The position numbers were made by a program, and so were the translations under genes. Under the pieces are notes generated by a model. The model was not told the DNA's origin, did no database searches, and worked only from the letters and a program-made list of their open reading frames with translations. Shown in pieces: positions 1-6,033 of a DNA stretch of 10,634 bases (the stretch's first letter is position 1; every line of letters starts with the position of its first letter). Source of the DNA: JAVVUJ01 sp964461765 (lineage in GTDB: Bacteria > Bacillota > Clostridia > Peptostreptococcales > Anaerovoracaceae). The DNA is taken from NCBI GenBank assembly GCA_964461765.1, contig CAYWVS010000090.1, positions 1-10,634 of the forward strand. The letters are read 5' to 3'.

Positions 1-486
1 TGTTAAGTATCCAACCACCCACCTATCTTTCCTGGGCGGTATGCCGGCGCCCTCGGACCCTCCACCGCCGATAATTGCCACGATCATTCCGGGATTATAG
101 CCCTTTTTTCTCATTTCCGGTGCTGTCAATCCACCTACGGCACTGATGGCCGCCGACCCTGACCCGGAAATTCCTGCAAACACCATATTGGCAGCAATGC
201 ATACAATCCCTAATCCACCACGCATCCAAGAAAACATTGCTGCTGCCAACTCTACGATTCTGGATGAGATTCCTGCTTTTCCCATGATTGCCCCTGCTAA
301 AATAAAGAGAGGCACTGCCATCAGCGAAAAGGAATTAATCCCACTGATGAATTTTTGTACCACCATATAAAGGGGCAAATCGCTTCCCAATAAGATGGCA
401 ATAATTCCTGATAATCCGATTGCAAAGGTGATGGGTACACCGATGAGTAACAGGAGCATTAAAGATATGACTACAATTGGAATCAA
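1..486 (-). CDS. dctM: TRAP transporter large permease DctM, N-terminal part (gene runs off the left edge)
   Basis: This is the large membrane subunit of a TRAP transporter, the Na+-coupled channel that works with DctQ and the DctP binding protein to import carboxylates or similar small acids. The frame is open for 162 codons to the window edge, against a usual family length of about 425 residues. Family signatures are visible: the N-terminal hydrophobic segment with GVPITFAIGL (about 16-25), NSFSLMAVPLFILAGAIM (about 51-68), and FAGISGSGSAA near 103-113. I chose the TTG start at 486 because an AGGAGGTGA Shine-Dalgarno sits 7 bases upstream and the TTG overlaps the dctQ stop as TTGA, which implies translational coupling. 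The last ~18 residues before the edge (after GGGS) do not fit the usual S-L-G-x-I-I-P-P-S-I-P pattern, although the frame stays open. Family call is firm; the substrate cannot be told. Confidence 0.9.
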   Translation of the reverse strand, partial: MIPIVVISLMLLLLIGVPITFAIGLSGIIAILLGSDLPLYMVVQKFISGINSFSLMAVPLFILAGAIMGKAGISSRIVELAAAMFSWMRGGLGIVCIAANMVFAGISGSGSAAISAVGGLTAPEMRKKGYNPGMIVAIIGGGGSEGAGIPPRKDRWVVGYLT

Positions 487-983
487 TGGTGACTCACCTC
501 CTCATCATTCATGGATTTCAAATGTCTGGGGATAACACTGATAAAGGATAACAGCATTAAAATTGCACCCACAGGAAAAGACAAATAAACCCAAAAATAA
601 GTGATGGGCACGGTATTCGCAATGGAATTGGAGGATTTTTGAATCAATTCTATGGAACCCGGCAGTAATATAATCAGAAAAGTAGCTGCTGTAATTCTAG
701 TAATGGTATATAGTATCATCTTTGCTTTTTTACTTGAAACTACGCTCTGTAAAACATCGATGGCTACATGTCTGTCCTCTCTCACCGTTAGTGAGGAGCC
801 TACAATAATCAGCCAGATGGCCAGGAAACGGAGTACCTCCTCCCCCCAGACCAATGAATTGTTTAATACATAACGAAAGATTACCATAGCAAAAACAATG
901 GAGATTACCGATGCAAATAACGCTACAGAAAGATAAGTCTGAAAACGTTCTATGATTTTGTCCAATTTTATTAAAATATCCAC
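483..983 (-). CDS. dctQ: TRAP transporter small permease DctQ
   Basis: Small four-helix membrane subunit of the TRAP transporter; it pairs with DctM and is required for uptake of the solute delivered by DctP. The 166-residue length is typical. Four hydrophobic stretches are seen at about 15-36, 50-65, 88-108 and 128-150. The family's first-loop motif is present: N-S-L-V-W-G-E-E (42-49), followed by the R-E-D-R-H block at 68-72. The start is GTG at 983, preceded at 9 bases by AAGGAGG. It overlaps dctM by 4 bases and follows dctP after a 144-base gap that holds a strong hairpin. A 98-residue frame across the same DNA in another register was rejected because it lacks family similarity. Confidence 0.92.
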   Translation of the reverse strand: MDILIKLDKIIERFQTYLSVALFASVISIVFAMVIFRYVLNNSLVWGEEVLRFLAIWLIIVGSSLTVREDRHVAIDVLQSVVSSKKAKMILYTITRITAATFLIILLPGSIELIQKSSNSIANTVPITYFWVYLSFPVGAILMLLSFISVIPRHLKSMNDEEVSHH

Positions 984-1005
984 CTGAAAGCACCTCCTTG
1001 TTTAG

Positions 1006-1027
1006 GGTGGAGCCAAAAGGCTCCACC
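1006..1027 (-). promoter_or_regulatory. Stem-loop in the dctP-dctQ gap, next to the dctQ ribosome binding site
   Basis: Perfect 9-bp stem GGTGGAGCC / GGCTCCACC around a 4-base loop. In the minus-strand mRNA it reads GGUGGAGCC-UUUU-GGCUCCACC, and flanking UUA/UAA can add three pairs past a bulged C. No U-run follows, so it is not a standard terminator. The 3' arm ends about 8 bases before the AGGAGG of dctQ. Such a hairpin could protect the 3' end of dctP mRNA or limit ribosome access to dctQ; either would give the usual excess of binding protein over permease. The structure is seen; the role is inferred. Confidence 0.65.
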
Positions 1028-1127
1028 TAATAATATCTATTACTCCCTCATCTAACGTAGCAAATGAATCTTATTGGCACTTTGCTGCCACTTTTAGTGT
1101 CGGAGTAATATGTATTGGTGAAAAGAT

Positions 1128-2171
1128 TTATCTAGGTGCGTTCTTAGCTACTTCCTGGATTTGCTTAATTACATCACCCAAGCCATAATCTACGAATTCC
1201 TGATAAATAGGAGCCATGGCGGCTGCCATTCTTTCCAGTTCTTCCGGAGCAATTTCATTGATGATAACGCCTGCATCGATCATAGTTTGCTCATACTTCT
1301 TATCAACCTCGATTCTGGCTTTGATTTGCTCGGCCTGAGCTTCCATACCAACCTCTTTTATGGCTGTCTGAATATCTTCAGGAATGGTGTCCCACTTGGT
1401 TTTGTTCATTCCAAAGATATTGATTCCGCCTAAATGTCCTGTTTTGGAAACGTATTTTACCAACTCTTGCATGTTGGCTTCTACAGCTGTAGCCATATCC
1501 ACTTCGATAGCATCTACTACGCCCTGGGAAAGGATTTGATACGCTTCACTCCAAGAAGAAGTGGTAGGGTTGGCCCCAAGTGATTTTAACGTTTCAACAA
1601 ACAGCGGAATTTCAGGTGTTCTTACCTTCAGACCCTTAATATCCTCAAGCTTTGTGATAGGTGCTTTCATAGGCATAAATTCTCTCAGACCTTGGGTAAA
1701 TGAGAAGAGAGGTACGATGACCGTATCTGCATAAAGATCCTCTGCAACTGGGATAATGATTTCTTCCATAACTGCTGCTTGACCTGCAATATCAGAGTAA
1801 AGATAAGGAAGCCCTGTTACAGAAAGCTTAGGATTGTTTAGAGCTGTAGCCCACATGGATCCTTCGTGGAATCCCATATCTACGGTTCCCATAACTACTT
1901 GCTCTGCAATTTCACGCTCTGAGCCCATTTGCCCATTGGCATAAATGGTAACTTCCACCTTGCCTTCAGTTCTTTCTTCTAATTTTTCTTTAAAATATCT
2001 TAAATATTCGTCTTCGGTACTGTTGGTGGAATAAACGTGTGCCACAACAATTTTAATTACTTCACCTTCGCCCTCGGGAGCGCCACCGCCGGTGCTAGTT
2101 GAGCTACTACATCCTGCAAACGCTGTCATGATCATAGCAAGGCACATTACAACAACTAATAATTTTTTCAT
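1128..2171 (-). CDS. dctP: TRAP transporter solute-binding lipoprotein DctP
   Basis: Extracellular substrate-binding protein of a TRAP transporter (DctP/TAXI-type SBP_bac_7 family), anchored as a lipoprotein. The signal peptide MKKLLVVVMCLAMIMTAFAG ends at Cys21 in a good lipobox (AFAGC), followed by a flexible S/T/G/E-rich linker to about residue 37. The mature domain begins with IKIVVAHVYS. Family landmarks follow: QVVMGTVDMGF (91-101), GLREF with Arg163, DIKGLKVRTP with Arg184 (the conserved arginine that usually salt-bridges the substrate carboxylate), and SWSEAYQILSQGVVDAIE (206-223). Length of 347 residues is normal. The ATG start has AAAGGAGGA upstream. First gene of dctPQM, behind its own promoter. 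The ligand is not predictable; a mono- or dicarboxylate is the family norm. Confidence 0.95.
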   Translation of the reverse strand: MKKLLVVVMCLAMIMTAFAGCSSSTSTGGGAPEGEGEVIKIVVAHVYSTNSTEDEYLRYFKEKLEERTEGKVEVTIYANGQMGSEREIAEQVVMGTVDMGFHEGSMWATALNNPKLSVTGLPYLYSDIAGQAAVMEEIIIPVAEDLYADTVIVPLFSFTQGLREFMPMKAPITKLEDIKGLKVRTPEIPLFVETLKSLGANPTTSSWSEAYQILSQGVVDAIEVDMATAVEANMQELVKYVSKTGHLGGINIFGMNKTKWDTIPEDIQTAIKEVGMEAQAEQIKARIEVDKKYEQTMIDAGVIINEIAPEELERMAAAMAPIYQEFVDYGLGDVIKQIQEVAKNAPR

Positions 2172-2300
2172 TTTTCTTCCTCCTTTTTTACTTGAGCTAT
2201 TATTACTTCGATATTGAAAAGTACTTAACCAATCATTTTAGTTACAAAATTCTTAGTTACCCTTTCTACATATTATTCCGAAGTAACAGGCTACCCTTAA

Positions 2301-2337
2301 TTGAAATAATATTACCATATTTGAAATTTTATTTCAA
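2301..2337 (-). promoter_or_regulatory. Promoter of dctPQM overlapped by two operator-like palindromes
   Basis: On the minus strand a sigma-A-type promoter is visible: -35 TTGAAA (2332-2337), 17-base spacer, and extended -10 TGG-TAATAT (2309-2317). Transcription would start near 2302, giving a leader of about 130 bases. The perfect palindrome TTGAAAT-TTT-ATTTCAA (2321-2337) covers the -35 and part of the spacer. A near-copy, GAAAT-AAT-ATTAC (2303-2315), covers the -10; the two centres are 20 bp apart, about two helical turns. This layout suits a repressor that binds cooperatively. Promoter call is moderate to good; the regulator is unknown. Confidence 0.6.
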
Positions 2338-2350
2338 TATTTATTTATAA

Positions 2351-2365
2351 AATTTTCCGAAAATT
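2351..2365. promoter_or_regulatory. CodY-box-like sequence upstream of dctP
   Basis: AATTTTCCGAAAATT matches the low-GC Gram-positive CodY consensus AATTTTCWGAAAATT at 14 of 15 positions, missing only the central W. It lies about 14 bases upstream of the -35 of the dctP promoter. CodY represses nutrient uptake genes when branched-chain amino acids and GTP are plentiful, so control of a solute importer would be in keeping. AT-rich DNA yields such matches by chance, so confidence is moderate. Confidence 0.45.
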
Positions 2366-2414
2366 AAAAATTAATTTCTTTTTTCGAATTTTAACTTTAT
2401 TTCAAAAACATAAA

Positions 2415-2438
2415 AAAGCCTTTTATTTTAAAGGCTTT
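2415..2438 (-). terminator. Rho-independent terminator after the EET operon
   Basis: Stem AAAGCCTTT / AAAGGCTTT (9 bp) with a 6-base loop. On the minus strand the stem is followed by TTTATGTTTTT, a U-rich tail. On the plus strand no immediate T-run follows, so it acts for minus-strand transcription. It lies about 130 bases past the fmnB stop and upstream of the dctP promoter, which separates the two operons. Confidence 0.75.
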
Positions 2439-2517
2439 CTAAAGATTTTTTTAAACTTTTTATAAAAGTTTCATTTTATTTTATCACTTTAAATTATCCT
2501 TGAAATTTATCTTTTAA

Positions 2518-2540
2518 AATATGAAATAATATTTCATATT
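2518..2540. repeat. Perfect 10-bp-arm palindrome related to the dctP operator-like sites
   Basis: AATATGAAAT-AAT-ATTTCATATT, arms of 10 bp with a 3-base centre, located just past the fmnB stop. Its core GAAAT-N3-ATTTC is the same as in the palindrome at the dctP promoter, and it shares GAAATAATATT with the site over the dctP -10. It may be a third binding site of the same regulator about 200 bp from the promoter sites. It is A/T-only apart from two C/G pairs, so a simple AU-rich hairpin in the fmnB transcript is the alternative. No other gene fills the 2172-2570 interval. Confidence 0.5.
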
Positions 2541-2570
2541 AATTACGAAGAATACCCTTAAAGACGTATA

Positions 2571-3617
2571 CTAAGGAACGTATCTTGCAAAGAATCCTGA
2601 GCTATACACCACCTGATTATCCTTTAAGATGAAACAGGCCTCCGTTTGAGGAAGGGATTCAATAAATTTCATACCTTCCTCTAAAGGCATATTAAAAATA
2701 GCTGTGGAAAGAGCATCTGCTATGCCTGAGGAATTACATATAATAGAAACGGATTTGTAATAGGCTGTAGGCATCAAGGTATCCGGATCAATAATATGAT
2801 GATATTTTTTCCCACCCACCGTATAATACCTTTGATAATCTCCGCTGGAAACGATGGATTGATCCAAGAGATAGACTGTTGCAATGGTTCCCGTTTCTGA
2901 TTCTTTATCAGGATTTTCAACTCCCACATTCCAAGGGGTATCATCTCCGTACTTCCCACCCAAGGCACATACGTTGCCCCCAAGGCTGATCAGCATGTTT
3001 GTAATACCCTGTTCTTCTGCTTTTTTTGCCACTTGCTCTAAAGCGTACCCCTTTCCCACGGCACCCACATCTATAAGCATCTTCTCATCTTCCAAGTACA
3101 GCGTAGACCGAGCTGTATCAATGATGACTTTCTCAATATCGGTGTGCAAAGCGGCTTCTTCTAGCTCTAACCTGCTTGGCAATCGGGAAAGATCAGGATT
3201 TTCTATCCCCTGCTCTCTATAGTTGTGCCAAATGGACAATACACTTCCGAAGGCGACATTGACTTTACCATGGGTTAATCCATGCATTTCTTTAGAAAAA
3301 ATAAGTAAATCTATGAGTTTTTGGTCAACCTTCACCGGTGCTATTCCGGCATGATCGTTGATAGTCTTGATATTTTTAACCCCTGGATACTCATTATAGA
3401 TATCAAATAATTGATGGTAAATTTCCAGTTCATCATAGATCCATTGAACCTGTTCTGCTAATTTCTCCTCATCTTGGGAATAGGCTACTATGGTAGTAAC
3501 AGTATCAAAGAGATTCAAAAATTGTGCTTCATAACGTTTGGGTTCTTCTGATCCACAAGAACAAGTTCCTAAAATGATAGTTATTACTATAGCTACAGAT
3601 ATAATTCGTTTAAGCAT
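2571..3617 (-). CDS. fmnB: FAD:protein FMN transferase, ApbE family lipoprotein (FmnB of the EET system)
   Basis: Transfers FMN from FAD to threonine residues of secreted proteins; in the EET system the target is PplA, encoded directly upstream. The ApbE signatures are complete: DVGAVGKGYA (183-192), SLGGN (211-215), SSGDYQRYY (257-265), HHIIDPDT (273-280) and DALST (301-305). An N-terminal hydrophobic signal runs to Cys19/Cys21 (LGTCSC), so a lipoprotein outside the membrane is likely, though Thr or Ser at -1 makes the exact anchor Cys uncertain. I chose ATG at 3617 (348 residues), which has GAGG five bases upstream and puts the signal peptide first. A GTG at 3665 would add 16 polar residues before the signal and has no spaced ribosome site. 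Last gene of the EET operon. Confidence 0.93.
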   Translation of the reverse strand: MLKRIISVAIVITIILGTCSCGSEEPKRYEAQFLNLFDTVTTIVAYSQDEEKLAEQVQWIYDELEIYHQLFDIYNEYPGVKNIKTINDHAGIAPVKVDQKLIDLLIFSKEMHGLTHGKVNVAFGSVLSIWHNYREQGIENPDLSRLPSRLELEEAALHTDIEKVIIDTARSTLYLEDEKMLIDVGAVGKGYALEQVAKKAEEQGITNMLISLGGNVCALGGKYGDDTPWNVGVENPDKESETGTIATVYLLDQSIVSSGDYQRYYTVGGKKYHHIIDPDTLMPTAYYKSVSIICNSSGIADALSTAIFNMPLEEGMKFIESLPQTEACFILKDNQVVYSSGFFARYVP

Positions 3618-3692
3618 TGATACCTCTATAATTGAAAAAGAAGAGAGGGCATGTTTTAATTCCACACCCTTTCTTTTTCTTAGTCAAAGATT

Positions 3693-3752
3693 TTAATATG
3701 ATATTTTCAAGAGCTTTGTTGGAAAAGCACCTTTGATAATCCTAAAGCTCAT
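3693..3752 (-). CDS. Possible 19-residue small ORF between pplA and fmnB
   Basis: A short frame, MSFRIIKGAFPTKLLKISY, begins with ATG at 3752 and has AGGAG eight bases upstream, a better-spaced ribosome site than that of fmnB. An in-frame ATG at 3758 would add two residues but lies too close to the AGGAG. The peptide is basic and mildly hydrophobic and resembles nothing I know. The same DNA forms a hairpin (3711-3750), so the apparent ribosome site may instead be chance, or part of a leader that tunes fmnB expression. Not firmly a gene. Confidence 0.25.
   Translation of the reverse strand: MSFRIIKGAFPTKLLKISY
3711..3750 (-). other. RNA hairpin in the pplA-fmnB gap
   Basis: GAGCTTT (3711-3717) pairs with AAAGCTC (3744-3750). 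Inside, GGA/TCC and AAAG/CTTT can add pairs around a 3-base GTG loop. No U-tail follows, so it is not a terminator. It could mark an mRNA processing or stability point after pplA, whose product is needed in greater amount than the FmnB enzyme. The pairing is seen; the function is inferred. Confidence 0.4.
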
Positions 3753-3780
3753 AGCCATTTCTCCTATATACAATAAATTA

Positions 3781-4824
3781 TTATTTTGCATTTTCGGAAG
3801 CTTTTGAGATAATATCGTTGAAAACGCCTACAGAAACTGTAACTGACGCCTTTAATTCTTCAATATCAGGTGCGCCGGAATCTGTCAGGGAGATTCCATT
3901 TAGCTCATTAGGTTTTTTCCCCTTAGCGTAATTACTGTATGCCCCTGCTTGCTCGTCCCACTCTTTTCCAATAGAAGAAGCTTTTTTCATTTCATACGCA
4001 TCCCCTAATTCGTTTTTTGTTTTTAAAGGTTCTGTTAAATCAGTTACGATTATACCTGACGTATTAAAATTCACATTGCATTGGGATCCATCTATTACAC
4101 AACTTGTAATGGTTCCATCCTCTGCAAAGGTGGTAGCTGTATAGGTTGAATAAGCTTGGGCCAATCCCTCCGCATCTGCTTTGGCATTTTCGGATTTAGA
4201 AATATTAGTAGATATACCCAATCCCAATTTATCACCTGCCTTTGCACCAACATCTACAGCATTATTGACTGCCTTTTCTATGGTAGCCAAGGTATCTGCG
4301 ATTTTGTAGGTTACGGAAGCTGCCAGTTCAGCATCTGCAGGAGCACCTGTATCTGTCAACGCAATTCCTTGAATATCCTTTACGGTCTTTCCTATGACGT
4401 AACTTGCCAAGTATGCTGCTTGTTCATTCCATTCTTTACCTATGGATGATACTTTACCCATTCCATAATTTGTACCAAGTTCATTTTTAGATTCTATAAC
4501 ATCATTTAGATCTGTAGTAATGGCTCCTGTGGTTGTAAAGTTAATTTTAGTCTGTACTCCGTCAATAACACAATTAACAATTTTGCCGTCTTTGTCCACC
4601 AAAACAGCCACCACGCTGGAATCTGTCTGCGCCAGTCCCTCAGCTTCTGCAGTGGCATCTGTTGATTTTGCCACAGAGGATATTACCCCGAGACCGGTCT
4701 TTACCGCATCGCCTTTATTCTCATTGTTATTAGGTTCTTCTTCTTTTGGCACATTGGAGCTGCAACCTGTAAACATAAAGCATAGCAGGATAGCAGTTAA
4801 TACAATAGCTAATTTCTTTTTCAT
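3781..4824 (-). CDS. pplA: Extracellular electron transfer flavoprotein PplA-like lipoprotein with two repeat domains
   Basis: Surface lipoprotein expected to carry covalent FMN and pass electrons to outside acceptors. The signal peptide ends at FTG-Cys21, followed by an acidic, Asn-rich linker (24-40). Two homologous domains of about 142 residues follow (about 43-185 and 200-341). They share GLG-start, AEGLAQ, a CVIDG motif (Cys85, Cys242), INF/VNF, KNELG, KxSSIGKEW(N/D)EQA, LTD(T/S)GAP and ELxASVT. By position, Thr172 and Thr329 in E-L-x-A-S-V-T match the FMN-accepting Thr of the canonical D-x-x-S/T-G-A-T motif, though the Asp and Ser-Gly-Ala are changed. The ATG has AGGAGGAAT upstream. It lies 39 bases after eetB and precedes fmnB, whose product would modify it. 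The PplA call rests on lipobox, duplicated domain and neighbours; flavinylation is inferred. Confidence 0.85.
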   Translation of the reverse strand: MKKKLAIVLTAILLCFMFTGCSSNVPKEEEPNNNENKGDAVKTGLGVISSVAKSTDATAEAEGLAQTDSSVVAVLVDKDGKIVNCVIDGVQTKINFTTTGAITTDLNDVIESKNELGTNYGMGKVSSIGKEWNEQAAYLASYVIGKTVKDIQGIALTDTGAPADAELAASVTYKIADTLATIEKAVNNAVDVGAKAGDKLGLGISTNISKSENAKADAEGLAQAYSTYTATTFAEDGTITSCVIDGSQCNVNFNTSGIIVTDLTEPLKTKNELGDAYEMKKASSIGKEWDEQAGAYSNYAKGKKPNELNGISLTDSGAPDIEELKASVTVSVGVFNDIISKASENAK

Positions 4825-4863
4825 TCTTATTCCTCCTGAATTGAATATTTTATTTATCTTTAT

Positions 4864-5397
4864 TTATCTTAAACCAAGCTTTTGAAGGGTTGGTAAGACG
4901 ACTTTTAATAAGGTGGCTGTGGCAAACCCGGCAATGATACCTGCAAGGATTAAAACCGGCAGGTATACCCATAGGTATAGGTTGGTTATCATGAAGGAAA
5001 TAGCCAACAGTTGTCCCATGTTATGAAAAATAGCACCGAATATACTTAAAAGCAAGTAAGATACCTTGTCCTTAAAGATGCTAATTAGTATAACCATTAT
5101 TAACATAGAAATAACTCCACCGCAAAAACTTAAAAATCCGGCAAAGGCCCCACGCATTAATAGGACAAAAGCTGATTTTAACAGAATTATGGACAATGCC
5201 GATGACCTGCCTACAAAAAATAAAGCGTACATGACCACAATATTTGATAGCCCCAGTTTCATACCCGGAACCATCATGGGCATTGGCGGCAACATCATTT
5301 CCACCAAGGATAAAATTAAGGCCACAGCAAACAATATTGCCGTTAAGGTTAATTCATTTGTCTTTGAAACTCTTATTGTGTTTGTTTGATTTATCAT
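4864..5397 (-). CDS. eetB: EetB-like membrane protein, Gx transporter family
   Basis: A 177-residue integral membrane protein of the Gx family (often annotated as heptaprenyl diphosphate synthase component I), with about five or six hydrophobic segments from residue 16 onward. Landmarks are PGMKLGLSN (44-52), the small-residue FCGGVISM (91-98) and GAIFHNMGQL (121-130). There is no prenyltransferase active site, so it is not an enzyme by itself. In the Listeria EET system a protein of this type is needed for electron transfer outside the membrane; its exact role is not established. Its fold recalls the S component of ECF transporters, which leaves a small-molecule transport role possible. ATG at 5397 follows GGCAGGG. 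It leads an eetB-pplA-fmnB set after a 236-base gap. Confidence 0.82.
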   Translation of the reverse strand: MINQTNTIRVSKTNELTLTAILFAVALILSLVEMMLPPMPMMVPGMKLGLSNIVVMYALFFVGRSSALSIILLKSAFVLLMRGAFAGFLSFCGGVISMLIMVILISIFKDKVSYLLLSIFGAIFHNMGQLLAISFMITNLYLWVYLPVLILAGIIAGFATATLLKVVLPTLQKLGLR

Positions 5398-5633
5398 TCT
5401 ACCCTGCCTGCCTTTTATTATTTTGTAGTTATTGGTAACTGAAACTTTTTCTTTTCAAATAATTAAATTATTTTAATATCATAGTTCTATAATAAAAATA
5501 CTATTTTAAGTTTTTAAAAACTATCATACTATAATTTTTATTACTAAAATATCATATTATATTGAGGATTGTTTTGGATTTTGACCCTGATGTCATATCA
5601 AATTTTTTAATTTTTATTATCATCTGAATCTTA
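5398..5633 (-). promoter_or_regulatory. AT-rich eetA-eetB gap with possible internal promoter and nested inverted repeats
   Basis: The only long gap inside the EET cluster. On the minus strand a perfect -10 TATAAT lies at 5556-5561, with a poor -35 TCAAAA 17 bases upstream; it could give separate transcription of eetB-pplA-fmnB. Downstream of it lie nearly concentric inverted repeats: AATAAAAAT / ATTTTTATT (5491-5499 and 5534-5542) around the 14-base palindrome AGTTTTTAAAAACT (5509-5522). No protein-coding frame was recognised here. The promoter is only suggestive because the DNA is almost pure A/T. Confidence 0.3.
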
Positions 5634-6017
5634 TCAAATAATCATATCCGGTTCTTCTTTTCCTTGATTCCCGGAAACAATTTTGATCACCATTCCATTG
5701 GGTAAACATGCTGCACTTTTTCCTGCAGTCCCCAATTCCCCGGAACCAACACAAATTTGATCGGGGCAATCAGAAGCTTCAAAGGATATACTGCCGTTTT
5801 TTTTCAAATGCAATACAACTTGCTCTTTCCCTTTTATAGTAAAGGTTTTGTCCATACCCTTGTCCAATCTCACTTTTTCCACCAAAGATGAGTTTACAAA
5901 AATCTCAGCAACGGGTGGCTCTTTAGACAAGGTTTGTTTATAAATCATCCATATAATGAGTCCAATAATTAACAGAACCAAAACTATGATTCCATCTGTT
6001 TTTCTCATGAATTTCAT
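5634..6017 (-). CDS. eetA: EetA-like membrane-anchored NusG domain II protein
   Basis: A 127-residue protein with one N-terminal membrane helix (about 9-27) and an outward-facing domain like the NusG domain II fold. That domain shows AEIFVNSSLVEKVRLDKG (37-54), then S-D-C-P-D-Q-I-C-V (82-90) and A-C-L-P-N-G (103-108), so Cys84, Cys89 and Cys104 are the conserved cysteines of this family. In EET loci such a protein is named EetA and acts with EetB between the quinone pool and the surface; its chemistry is unknown. The ATG at 6017 is preceded by AGGTGG. It starts 16 bases after dmkA ends, implying co-transcription. The alternative ATG at codon 4 would change little. Which of the two membrane proteins is named EetA versus EetB is from memory. 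Confidence 0.82.
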   Translation of the reverse strand: MKFMRKTDGIIVLVLLIIGLIIWMIYKQTLSKEPPVAEIFVNSSLVEKVRLDKGMDKTFTIKGKEQVVLHLKKNGSISFEASDCPDQICVGSGELGTAGKSAACLPNGMVIKIVSGNQGKEEPDMII

Positions 6018-6033
6018 TATCCACCTACCAATC

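Noticed and set aside
146..370. 74-residue plus-strand frame over dctM
   Set aside because: Antisense shadow of a well-supported TRAP permease gene.
730..1026. 98-residue minus-strand frame overlapping dctQ
   Set aside because: Different register of the same DNA; dctQ in the other frame has full family motifs, a ribosome site and coupling to dctM.
2518..2540. Main terminator of the EET operon
   Set aside because: The stem is nearly all A/U and only a short TTTT follows; the hairpin at 2415-2438 with a G/C core and U-rich tail is a better terminator.
3618..3665. Upstream GTG start for fmnB
   Set aside because: Adds 16 polar residues ahead of the lipoprotein signal peptide and lacks a properly spaced ribosome site.
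4864..5397. Heptaprenyl diphosphate synthase subunit as the function of this gene
   Set aside because: The protein is all membrane helices without aspartate-rich motifs; the real synthase is encoded at 7012-7974, and the Gx/EetB assignment fits the locus better.
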